Below are positions 55,700 to 64,000 of a stretch of DNA of 64,000 bases, piece by piece. The stretch covers positions 255,501-319,500 of the forward strand of contig NC_085882.1 in NCBI RefSeq assembly GCF_035222275.1. The letters run 5' to 3'. This stretch comes from Podospora bellae-mahoneyi (taxonomy: Eukaryota; Ascomycota; Sordariomycetes; Sordariales; Podosporaceae). Position numbers and translations under genes: made by a program. Under the pieces are notes generated by a model. That model made no database searches. It worked only from the letters and a program-made list of their open reading frames with translations, and was not told where the DNA came from. How positions within the stretch are numbered: position 1 is the stretch's first letter; the number at the start of each line of letters is the position of its first letter.

Positions 55700-56613
55700 G
55701 GTGTCAATGACGTATACATCGTATAAATACCACAATAGGTATTCTTGACAGCGTTGCTAATATTTTAACCGACGGTATGACTGTGACCAGCACAGGCTGA
55801 ATGTACCACTATGTCAAAGGTCTTTCGAACTTTCCGCTATGAAAAGGAGTCAGCAAGTAATTCTCTTCAGAATTGTTCCATTGAATCAAGATATACAGAC
55901 CTGAATCAACAAAACTTGCCGCAAGGCTGTGATCCTAACCAAGGGTACCGGCCCAAGAGTTTGTTCCGTGGGCTTACGAAGTATGGTAGATAATATATTT
56001 GAGTAAAATCGGCGTTGACGAAAATCTGGTGTCAGTGACCTATTTGTTACTTGCGAGAAGCTCATTTCCCTACTTATTTAACTTGATGCGAACATAGCTA
56101 TGTGTTCTTCCGTGTTTATCATGTACTCCAGGAGTGTGTGGTGGCCATAAGCCTTTGAGCCCAGAATTGAAACAAATGTATTTTTAGTTGAACCTCCCCT
56201 TGGGATTGACTCTACTTACCTCCATTACAGGTGGGGTTGTGCCATCTGGGCAAGACTCAGACCTGGGACTGGTAGGTATGCTATGGTACATAAGGGAACC
56301 TTTCCGGCCGCATATCTAAGGGTGTTCGAGTAGCATTAGACCTCAACATCAGTCCCGGCCAGTTCGGTTAATAGCCATAAATCATCATCGAAACAAATAT
56401 TTTTGTGGGGGAGTTTGGGGGTTCAAATGCAAGTTGGCGGCAGTCTTTTAGGTTGATGGCGGTTGCCCGTTGTAGCAGGTTAATCCAGTGAACCAATTAG
56501 AATGGACTAACCTACGTACTTGGTGCTGGTGGTGGGTTGGCAACACCCACCAATCCAAATTTATCATTCCAATTTTAATCTCTTTCCACACCAAACCGCA
56601 AACAACCACCATC
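55700..56613. other. Intergenic between divergent genes
   Basis: Bidirectional promoter region of the frameshifted minus-strand gene and the FTA2-like plus-strand gene; no other feature. Confidence 0.5.
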
Positions 56614-57609
56614 ATGACTGCCATTAAATCGTCATTGCCTGCTGTGCCAGGCCCCAAACTTGCCCCATTCACGCCGACAGCTCGCGCCAATATCAAGTTT
56701 TTAGAAAATCTGGGCCACGCCAAAGACAAAGATGGTTTCGTTTGGAAGGTCGAGATTGAAGACAGGGGCACTTTCGCGCTCAAGCTCTTCCCATTTATGC
56801 ACTGGGTCACGTTGAGGGACAGCTGGGCCGAGGATTTAGCGCGCCCGCTCCAGACGTCTCAACTGTATTACGACTATCTTTCCCCGTTCAATGCCGAGTG
56901 CCGTGCATATGGTCGACTCAAACAGGAGAATCGGGAGGACCTCGCTGTCAAGGCATTCGGATACCTTGACCTGAGCCTCGAGCAAGAAGCGGACGTCACT
57001 CAACGTATGCTTGACGATGGTTGGGAACCCGAATCACTCAGTGACGACGATGAAGAGGCCGATCATAATCTAGGTCACCCGATGTGGAATCGCTATAAGT
57101 ACGACCGAGACCAGCCCATTAAGGCCATTGTCAAGGAGCTCGTTGTGGATGAAGATGGAGGCAGCGCTGTAGGGTTCACTCCTAACGACATCTCCCAGAT
57201 GTGGGAGGATCTACAAGGTCTACAGCGACTGGGGATCTTGGTTCGAGATATTCACCTGCGCAACTATGTCGCCGGAAAGCTTGTCGACTTTGGCAGGGCC
57301 TGGACCATGTTTCATCCATGCCTTGATCAAATTCACCCGTACTACTTAAAGAGGGAGCGGGAAAGAGATCTCTTTGCGTTTCAGGAGCTGTGGATTGACT
57401 ACTGGTATAACGTGGAAGTGACTACGGAGCTAGAGTGGCCGAAGGGATATACAGAGGCGCGAGATGATATCGAAAATTTTGGAATTGACCCGCGAGACTA
57501 CGACTGGCGTAAGTGGGAGGAGAATCGGGAGGATGCAGATATATACGTGGCATTAAGCCTCTACGGCGACAAGAAGCCTTGGGATAGTGATGACGAATTA
57601 GAGGATTGA
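56614..57609 (+). CDS. FTA2-like protein with protein-kinase-type catalytic loop (331 aa)
   Basis: An intronless frame from the ATG at 56614. The N-terminal lobe has a strand pair GFVWKVEIEDRGTFALKLF with Lys57 in the position of the ATP-anchoring lysine. Residues 94-115 hold ECRAYGRLKQENR, and the C-lobe contains GILVRDIHLRNYVAGKLVDF, i.e. a catalytic-loop-like RDxxxxN (211-217), and DFG (225-227). The 135-160 segment is acidic. This is the pattern of the fungal FTA2 (Sim4 complex) family and its many paralogues, which share a degenerate kinase fold. Because Lys, Asp, Asn and DFG are all present, it could be an active kinase. It sits at the edge of the repeat island. Confidence 0.75.
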   Translation: MTAIKSSLPAVPGPKLAPFTPTARANIKFLENLGHAKDKDGFVWKVEIEDRGTFALKLFPFMHWVTLRDSWAEDLARPLQTSQLYYDYLSPFNAECRAYGRLKQENREDLAVKAFGYLDLSLEQEADVTQRMLDDGWEPESLSDDDEEADHNLGHPMWNRYKYDRDQPIKAIVKELVVDEDGGSAVGFTPNDISQMWEDLQGLQRLGILVRDIHLRNYVAGKLVDFGRAWTMFHPCLDQIHPYYLKRERERDLFAFQELWIDYWYNVEVTTELEWPKGYTEARDDIENFGIDPRDYDWRKWEENREDADIYVALSLYGDKKPWDSDDELED

Positions 57610-58223
57610 AAGTACTAAAAAGTTAGAGTGGACGCGGGTCAAGTAGCTAGATAATACGGCTTAACGCTAGCTAAACCTAGTATTTATATAGTAAATAATG
57701 CTACTATTCTTAGCTTAACTATTGGGCTATAATTACTAGCTTCTAAAGGCTTAATTACTTGCCTAATATTCTATCGTAATAGTAAGTACTATAGGTAGGC
57801 GAGGCCCTTAATATAGCAAGGGACCTCGCCCGTAATCTTATAACCGAATTAGCCCTATACTATACTATTAAGCTTAGCTATTTTATAATGACCTTAGCAC
57901 TCTATATTTTACCCTGCGGTTAGTGGCAGGACGGGGAGAAACATACCTGGTAGGTTATTAGCGCTATAACGTTAAGTTCCCCGTTGCCAAGGCCTCATTT
58001 CTTCTCTTTTATAGTCGCACTGTATATCATACTGAGAGACCCCTATCATCACATAGCTAAGCTCAGGTCTCATATGCACCTGACTGGCCCTATTATCTTC
58101 GTTACGGTCTCTTCTCTTTTTCACAGACCATTTCGACTATCATATCCTCGCGATGACCAGAGCCCTTCAGCCAACATTGGCCAGTGAATGGACGGGGTGG
58201 ACTGGCACAGAGTTACAGGCCTG
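57610..58223. other. AT-rich, RIP-like degraded DNA
   Basis: Composition shifts abruptly to AT-rich, dominated by TA dinucleotides from 57640 to about 57960. No frames with protein character. Consistent with an old, heavily mutated repeat. Confidence 0.55.
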
Positions 58224-58843
58224 GGTTGGATGACCAGGAAATGGACCACATGTGAATCTGGTCCACCACCACCACACCAGCCACACAACCTTGTTGAGAT
58301 TACCCCTGAATGCTCACACTGGCCACAACAAGACTAATATTGGGTCAATTTCTATGGGAGTTATACCAAAATGTAGCTCAATCACTGTCAGAGTCAGACA
58401 TTGCATCTGCTTCTCGCTTGCGCCTGGTTTGAACCCGATGACGTGCGCTGCGCCGCACAGGCTGGGCTGGCTCTGGCTGCTCCACTTCCTCCTTGGCTAC
58501 CCCTTCTTCCTCCACCACCCTCCCTTCAATGCAGGCCTCTTCCAGTTCACAGAGCGTCACAAACTTGGAATTCGAGTCTTCTCTATTCAACTTACGCCTT
58601 TTTCTTGCTTCCTGGGCCTTCTGGGCGTTCTGTTAGTACCTTACTGCATTAGGTTTATGGATAGATACCTTAGATTTTAGTGTAAGTATAGTACTGGTAA
58701 AAGTCCTTACCGTAAACCGTTTTCCGGCCGGCGTATGATTCTTAAGTAGGTCCCTAACCTTTTTAGCTATCTACGAATCCCCCACGGTATGGAAAGTAAA
58801 TGTTTTTAAAAAGAGATCTAACGACATTATAGGGACTACTGGT
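58224..58843 (-). mobile_element. Inverted, 5'-truncated fragment of the pogo/Fot1 element
   Basis: The plus strand begins GGTTGGATGACCAGGAAATG, the same terminal repeat as the right end of the 26.3 kb element, and continues as its reverse complement through the last transposase codons (58378-58590 matches the C-terminus). Identity is near-perfect for about 400 bp (to about 58640), then falls as C-to-T and G-to-A-type differences accumulate, and homology stops near 58843. The flanking dinucleotide is TG (58222-58223) rather than TA. About 620 of 1,953 bp remain. Confidence 0.88.
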
Positions 58844-59212
58844 TTGGGGTGCGGCTACAGGCCTGAGGGTATGAGTAAGGAAGTGGGGCTCTCGGAGGAT
58901 TCAGGGGTTCAGGGGTCATGTATATAAGCGGTCTGCTTCGGACATTCTATTTTAGACGGGACATCGACTTTTATCTTCTTCGTATTTTGTGCCTTGCACG
59001 TGTGCAGGCATTTCGGACACTCTGAGCAGGCCAATCCGGTGCTTATTGTGTGGCCTGCGAGCCCACAGAGTCTTTTCTTTGCGCTATGTGAAGTGCGGCC
59101 TGCGAGCGAGCCACTGTCACGCAGGTGTGTTCATTCAGAGACCTGCTGAGGGTATATTTGTGGTGTTGTGGTTGTTTGTGTGTTTTCTCACCATTTTAGC
59201 AAGAAGCTCGGG
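58844..59212. other. Unique-looking sequence inside the repeat island
   Basis: Moderate GC, with no supported gene. It separates the DNA-transposon fragment from LTR-derived sequence. Confidence 0.4.
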
Positions 59213-59498
59213 GTGATCGAAGGTATAGCACGACGAGCACTCTGCTGGATGCAATGTGCTAGGAGTGATCGGGGCCGTAGCAAGGCGAGCACCTCAGGGC
59301 CCCAAGGTCTATATATACGGAGGAACTAGCTAGTGTAGATAAATAGTTCCGTAGTATATAATTTAAGCTTATATTTACGGCATTTCATATTTATATTAAG
59401 ATATCTTATTATACACTCTTTAGCTGCACCGAATTAATTATTAGAAGTAGCCTTTAACCAGTGTCCCTTCCAGAGGTTCTATATAGGGGTTCGTTATA
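59213..59498. repeat. LTR remnant, RIP-degraded and 5'-truncated
   Basis: Matches the solo LTR at 60160-60449 from GGTGATCGAAGGTATAGC through a TATATATACGGAGGAACT core to GGGGTTCGTTATAATAGG, but with many T for C and A for G substitutions. Confidence 0.8.
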
Positions 59499-60005
59499 AT
59501 AGGCCTTACTTATGATATTTCGAATTATATTTTAGCTTAGCGCAAGGTATATTAAGCCGTAGGTTTTGGTAATACTTTAGTAATAAAGTTTTTTTTAAAC
59601 CTATCGGATTAAAAAAATACCTTAAAAAGTACGATAATAAATAACTTTACGTTTAATGAAGTCGAAGCGCGTTAGTTTTAATTTTCTGTAACTTAATTCG
59701 ATATTAACTTAAAAATTCTTTTTATTTAAATATAAGATTTATTGAACGTATTGATAATTAGTTTTTTAATTTAGTTTATAATTCACCTCCTATATTTACT
59801 CAAAGTAGAAGAATTAATAAATTCTTTAACTAAAAATCTATTTTAGTTCCGCTTAATAGTTTAAACGTGGATATTATCGTTAAAGCGTTTTCACTTTTTA
59901 ATTTTTTTCTTTAAAGCTACTAAAGTAATATTATAATAATTAATTAATTCCCGGAGCTACTCGATAGCCATTTAATATTGCCGGTTATTTTAAATAATGA
60001 TAACG
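59499..60005. other. Extremely AT-rich block
   Basis: Runs of A and T with few C or G; no frames. Typical of strongly RIP-mutated repeat DNA. Confidence 0.6.
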
Positions 60006-60449
60006 TGTCACAGTTAACCCAACGGCAGGCCGCGCAGTATGTGGGGCGCGGGGCGTCCCCAGCCAATCATTAAGGAAACCAGGAGGCAGCCAATCAAGGC
60101 TGGCCAGAAGTGCTACGGCGCCAAGAGACCTGAGCAGTCTGCAGGATGCAAGATGCTACGGGTGATCGAAGGCATAGCACGATGAGCACTTCGCAGGATG
60201 CAAAGTGCTAGGAGTGATCGGGGCCGTAGCAGGGCGAGCACCTCAGGGCCCCGAGGTCTATATATACGGAGGAACTGGCTGGTGTGGATAGACAGTTCCG
60301 CAGTATGCAATTCAAGTTGTATTCACGGCATCTTGTGTTTACATTGAGACATCTTGTCGTACACTGTCTAGCTGTACCGAACCAGGATTATTCAGAAGTA
60401 GCCTTCAACCGGTATCCCTTTCAGAGGTTCTGGATAGGGGTTCGTCATA
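60006..60449. repeat. Solo LTR of a retrotransposon, flanked by a TAACG direct repeat
   Basis: The element opens TGTCACAG and ends GGGGTTCGTCATA; TAACG stands immediately before (60001-60005) and after (60450-60454), a 5-bp target duplication (ATAACG if six). A TATATATAC promoter-like core lies at about 60261. It has normal GC and is hardly RIP-mutated, unlike the 59.2 kb remnant. No internal retrotransposon region adjoins it. Confidence 0.8.
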
Positions 60450-60454
60450 TAACG

Positions 60455-60673
60455 ATAGCCTTCTAAATTTAATTAACGAAAATAATATTAATATTTTTAA
60501 TTTATTAACGGAAGTATTATATTTATTATTTAAAAACTTAAACCTTAAGTTTAATTATATTTATATAAATAGTATATTAATTATGAATATAATTATATTA
60601 GGCTTTAAGCTACTCGAGTTCGATTTCGGTAATATAATTTATTTCATCAACGAGTTAAATATTAAATATTTTT
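60455..60673. other. AT-rich RIP-like block
   Basis: Short AT-rich spacer without coding character, similar to 59499-60005. Confidence 0.5.
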
Positions 60674-60676
60674 ATG

Positions 60677-60729
60677 TCACACGGCAAAGGCCAACCACCT
60701 GCAACCACGACCAACAACACTGTCAATAT
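60677..60729 (+). repeat. Left arm of a perfect 53-bp inverted repeat
   Basis: Identical over 53 bases to the reverse complement of 61150-61202. It can encode SHGKGQPPATTTNNTVN after an ATG at 60674, then continues directly into LTR-like sequence. Confidence 0.9.
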
Positions 60730-60748
60730 GTCACGGCTTGGCATAAGG

Positions 60749-60862
60749 TCTATATATACGGAGGAACTGGCTGGTGTAGATAGACAGTTCCGCAGTATGC
60801 AATTCAAGCTTGTATTCACGGTATCTTGTGTTTACATTGAGACATCTTGTTGTGCACTCTTT
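60749..60862 (+). repeat. Third LTR fragment
   Basis: Starts GGTCTATATATACGGAGG and follows the solo LTR closely (CTGGTGTAGATAGACAGTTC) to about ATCTTGTTGTGCACTCTTTA, where it abuts the duplicated gene fragment. Confidence 0.85.
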
Positions 60863-61040
60863 ATGTGATAAGGGCTGTGATACAGGGCTTGGAACAATAG
60901 TTCAATTTCCGTAATAATCTTCAATGGCCTCGAAGTCCTTGATGAAGGAAAACTCAGAGTAATACAGTGATCCTAAACGCGTATTTATCTCCCTGTTCAA
61001 CTGGTCCGTGCCTTCACGCCTCAGGCCTCTGCCAAGTCCT
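60863..61040. pseudogene. Inverted duplicate of the 3' ends of the kinase / Cys-rich gene pair
   Basis: Plus strand 60863-60899 reads as the end of the small kinase (..QGLEQ-stop), and the minus strand from about 61030 down reads as the end of the cysteine-rich gene (INTR.., FIKDFEAIEDYYGN-stop). Both match 61800-61962, in inverted orientation, at roughly three-quarters identity by eye. A rearranged, non-functional fragment. Confidence 0.75.
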
Positions 61041-61149
61041 TCGATATCTCTCTGGGCTAATAGTAATCCTTTGATACCCGCCGTGCCTTTGATTGCCTGC
61101 CTCACTTCAACGAGAGGCTCACAACTTGCAGATACCCCTCCTTACGGTG

Positions 61150-61202
61150 ATATTGACAGTGTTGTTGGTCGTGGTTGCAGGTGGTTGGCCTTTGCCGTGT
61201 GA
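61150..61202 (-). repeat. Right arm of the perfect 53-bp inverted repeat
   Basis: Reverse complement of 60677-60729, 420 bp away. On the minus strand the same reading frame (SHGKGQPPATTTNNTVN) runs, with CTG in place of the ATG, to a stop about 26 codons on. Confidence 0.9.
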
Positions 61203-61448
61203 CAGAAGGCGAGATGCAACAGCAGGGCGGCAAAACCGCTTGGTCGACACCAGGCTGCGGATACAGCTTTCCCCTCACCTCTCCGCCTGCATTTTTGGTT
61301 AGAGTGCTGGGCGGCGTTCTAGAAATCTACGAGTACAAATGACCGGTCTGTTCCCGTTGGTTCTTCCTCCCAGATCTGCATTCTTCATCTCTCGGAACTA
61401 CAGTCCTCCCAACCCAACTTAAATCCAAGTTCAACACATCCAAGATTC

Positions 61449-61940
61449 ATGTACGGCTCCTCATTCTTGGTAATGGGAAGGGAGGAACAAGGTGCTGATA
61501 ACGTGCAGATCATGTCTTGCGGCCCCGTCCAAGTCCCTGTCGATGCTTGTGATTTCAAAACGGGGTATCGGTCTGATGGAACCTCCTACCGGTACAAGAG
61601 CGCGGACTGCGGGCAAGCTACCTGCAAATATTCCAGCAGCTATGTCGCACCCCAGTAGGGTGACAAGTCTTGTGAACTGCAGGCCCTGAGCCAGTCGTTG
61701 GGAAGTGAGGCGAGCAAATAGGACCTAGGCGGCAACGGCAGTTGTATCATCGGTTCATGTATATTTAGATGGAAGGACTGGTCTTCGCAGATGCCTCAGG
61801 CCATCACGGGCACGGACTACGTTGAAGAAAATAAATACGCGTGGGAGAAACCAGATTGTACAAGAGAGAGGGTCCTCATCAAGGACCTCGGGGCCACAGA
61901 AGATTATTGCATTGAATTGAACTACTGTTCCAAGCCCTGA
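61449..61940 (+). pseudogene. Cysteine-rich protein gene with two in-frame TAG codons
   Basis: From the ATG at 61449 one frame keeps protein character for 163 codons to TGA 61938-61940 but is interrupted by TAG at 61656-61658 and 61719-61721. Both fall after coding-like context (APQ-stop-GDKSCELQ and SEASK-stop-DLGGNGSC), as expected if CAG or TGG codons had mutated by C-to-T or G-to-A change. Eleven or so cysteines are spread along the frame (SCGPVQVPVDAC, DCGQATC, SCIIGSC, DYCIELNYC). No signal peptide is visible, so the true start may lie upstream. It overlaps the kinase gene tail-to-tail by 19 bp. Family unknown. Confidence 0.6.
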
Positions 61941-62772
61941 TCTCCTGCCCTTGTCACCAAACCTGCTCCCGTGATAAGGTCCCGTAGTTTGGACAAGTTA
62001 AAATAGTCATTGTTCTCCTCAGCAGACCGGGATTTCGGAGACCAGCCTGGAGTGTATGTCTTGGGACCCAACGCAGCACCTTGTTTTTCGCAGGAGTCGA
62101 AATCAATAATCACGACGTTATCGTCGTTGTCGAACATGATGTTGCTTGGGTTCAGGTCATTGTGGATCAAGCCCAAAGAATGAAGATGGAGAAGCCCATC
62201 TTCAATCGCTCGCAGACAACGCTCCCCATCTAGCAGCCTAGGGACCCGGAGCCTTTGAGAGAGAGTCATCGCGTACTTCCGAAAGACAAGACCTTTGATT
62301 CTGTTGTCCTCGACGACTGAGCCAAGATATGTGGCGATATTGGGATGTGGTCGCTGCCTGAGGATCTCGCAAATTTTGGCTTCCTTCAGAAGCTCTCTTC
62401 CAGGATTAAGAGATGCCTCAGTATCCCCGTACTGAAGAAGACTTGGTCTCTTGTAGAAATGCTCGGCAGTCAGGGGCTCGGATATGATAGTTATGCCCGG
62501 TTCGAATGGCGGCCAAATATTATTAGTTGGGATGGCAGTCATGCTAATACTGTCGAGGTCGATCGTAGCTATGGATGCAAGTCGCGTGGGGATTCTCGCA
62601 GAGAAGTATTGGCCAACCTGCTTGATGATTAACTTGGTCGAGTGGAAGACCCAGCCGTCAGCCTCCTCCACGAAGACCTCGCTGGACTCGACGACTTCAA
62701 AGCTCTGATCTGGGAAGTAATGTCAGCGCCTTTCTCTTAAGTATGAGCCACGACATTGTTACCGGACGACAT
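61922..62772 (-). CDS. Small fungal protein-kinase-like protein (265 aa)
   Basis: A 10-nt first exon 62772-62763 (ATGTCGTCCG) is spliced over a 53-nt intron (GTAACA...GCTGACAT...CCCAG) to exon 62709-61922. The kinase C-lobe is clear: GLLHLHSLGLIHNDLNPSN with a catalytic loop HNDLNPSN (186-193, usual HRD Arg replaced by Asn) and VVIIDFDSCE with DFD for DFG (206-208). Upstream, HPNIATYLGSVVEDNRIKG resembles strands 4-5. The glycine-rich loop and VAIK lysine are not obvious, so the N-lobe is divergent. This is a recurrent fungal-lineage family with HNDLNPxN. Substrate unknown. A TAG stop at 61922-61924. Confidence 0.82.
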
Positions 62773-63072
62773 CTAGTGGGAGTTTTGCTCTAAGAACGGG
62801 TGTTGGGTTAGGTTGTTTGGATTTCTGTTGGGCAAACCAAAGCTCCCGCTCCATACCTAGGGGTGGTTTTTGTCACGTGATTATATGCGCTAGTCCAAAT
62901 TGAGGATTAAGTCACTGGTCCCACCTCGGCCTTACCAGTCTTGATGTCTTGACAGGAGTCTTGAAGGCTGATAGAAAACAGATTATTAAGGATTTTCAAC
63001 TTGTTACCATTATCACTAACGTACTTGCATAGCGGATGACGGACTTTCCACCCCATCTACTACCTTTCACCT
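62773..63072. other. Intergenic, kinase promoter
   Basis: No supported feature beyond the likely promoter of the kinase-like gene. Confidence 0.5.
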
Positions 63073-63354
63073 TTACCACCACTTTTTTCCATCAATCAAA
63101 ATGCAATTGGCGTCAAAAGAAGCAATTAGGTTGGGATTTAGTTTTTTCAGGTTGGAAATGACGTCGAGGCGGGGAAGGTACTTAGGGAGTTGGATGATGG
63201 TTTGAAGGGTGTAAGGGATATGGTGGATACTGTTCGTTTTGACCAGAGGGCTTCCCGAGCGGATAAATTTCTTTTCTGACACGATGTCAGAGGCGATGTC
63301 ACTAGCCCACAAACAATCCCGAAATGTATTGGCAGCGGCGCGGTGCTTGTCCAT
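63073..63354 (-). CDS. Possible fragment of an unknown protein (93 aa)
   Basis: From the ATG at 63354 (MDKHRAAANTFRDCLWASDI) the frame has ordered-looking composition through KLNPNLIASFDANCILIDGK and stops at 63073. An upstream ATG at 63513 adds a Phe/Ser/Pro-rich stretch that overlaps a purine-rich region. No splice partner found. It may be a remnant. Confidence 0.3.
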   Translation of the reverse strand: MDKHRAAANTFRDCLWASDIASDIVSEKKFIRSGSPLVKTNSIHHIPYTLQTIIQLPKYLPRLDVISNLKKLNPNLIASFDANCILIDGKKWW

Positions 63355-64000
63355 ATCTAAGTAGCGTGGAAAACCAGGCGAGAAACCGGGCGAGAAACTC
63401 GGGTGAAGAAAGCGACAAACGGGCGAGGAAAGCGAAAAGCGGGCGGAAAAATGTAAAAAATGCACGCTAATGCAAGAGCCGCATGTAGACATCCTTGCAT
63501 GTAGACGCCGCAATTCCCACTTCTGAACGTCATCTCACGGTGAGTGTGAATCTGATAATGACGGTGTAGTTTTCGGGCCGGAGCAGCAAACATCTCTGCG
63601 ACCTTGGGATTTACATATCTCGTAGCCTGTGGTTTTCCGGAAGCGTTTTATTCCGTTCTGTTTTCAGTCTGTGGGCGGCTGTGTGCCGTCCGAGGTAAGC
63701 ATTATCACCCCGCACCGTCGAGACGCCCACTCAAGGTTAAACCAGATCCAAGGCCAAGCGTCCGAACTTTCGCCCTACCAAGGTGGATTTCATGTGCTAC
63801 AAGGCCTAGGCCTACGAGCGCCACTACATACCGGCGAGGCGCCCGAATGATCGATCACTTTGCATCTCTGTAGGCTCAATCACACCGGCTGCATCTGGAG
63901 CAGCCGCTCGTGGTTTCTGTGTATCAGGTGAAGTGCTGATCATCTCAACAAGGAGGCCGCTTGAAATGCACATATAACCGCACGGAGTGTGCGAAGTCGC
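63355..64000. other. Right-edge sequence
   Basis: A short series of GGGCGAGAAA-like near-repeats lies at 63379-63450. Plus-strand frames at 63604-63873 show no domain. A gene crossing the right edge cannot be excluded. Confidence 0.35.

Noticed and set aside
1-64000. CRISPR arrays, operons or Shine-Dalgarno-led gene strings
   Set aside because: All genes are spaced, spliced and single-transcript in style; the tandem repeats seen are microsatellites or a 13-bp minisatellite.

Overview
This window looks like an accessory, gene-poor stretch of a filamentous ascomycete genome, most likely a sordariomycete near Sordariales. The grounds are short 50-100 nt spliceosomal introns with GTAAGT/GTATGT-type donors and CTAAC/CTGAC branch points, a HET-domain gene, multi-WSC and CE1 proteins, and transposons carrying C-to-T/G-to-A damage typical of repeat-induced point mutation (RIP). 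No prokaryotic signals are present. Species assignment is inference.

Layout. 1-13 kb: the 5' end of an edge gene, an alpha/beta hydrolase whose nucleophile serine is replaced by glycine, a single-pass membrane protein, a secreted CE1 acetylxylan/feruloyl-type esterase, a 3.5 kb gene desert, a membrane-anchored protein of unknown function and a cytochrome P450. 14-24 kb: a very large acidic low-complexity protein whose frame reopens directly after its stop codon, a frameshifted HET-domain pseudogene and a BBE-type FAD oxidase. 26-28 kb: a full-length but RIP-damaged pogo/Fot1 DNA transposon with terminal inverted repeats and a TA duplication. 29-38 kb: a glutathione transferase, a three-WSC-domain surface protein, a five-exon regulator-like gene and an intron-bearing tRNA-Ile-like locus. 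39-48 kb: several decayed genes (an F-box-like gene and two of unknown family) beside an intact unknown protein. 48-57.6 kb: a DUF2235 hydrolase, a Whi5/Nrm1-like cell-cycle repressor, a frameshifted unknown protein and an FTA2-like protein with a kinase-type catalytic loop. 57.6-62 kb: an AT-rich repeat island holding an inverted 3' fragment of the same pogo element, a solo LTR plus LTR remnants, a perfect 53-bp inverted repeat, and an inverted duplicate of the 3' ends of a convergent gene pair (small kinase and cysteine-rich pseudogene) whose better-preserved copy lies at 61.4-62.8 kb.

The genes do not form a recognisable pathway or biosynthetic cluster: there is no synthase backbone near the P450, oxidase or GST. 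The themes are extracellular and cell-surface proteins (CE1, WSC, signal-peptide proteins), self/non-self or regulatory families (HET, F-box, DUF2235, kinase-like) and gene decay next to RIP-affected repeats. I found no convincing new multi-gene system. The most unusual observations are the inverted duplication of the convergent gene ends, the stop-split acidic protein, the serine-less hydrolase and the clustered broken genes.
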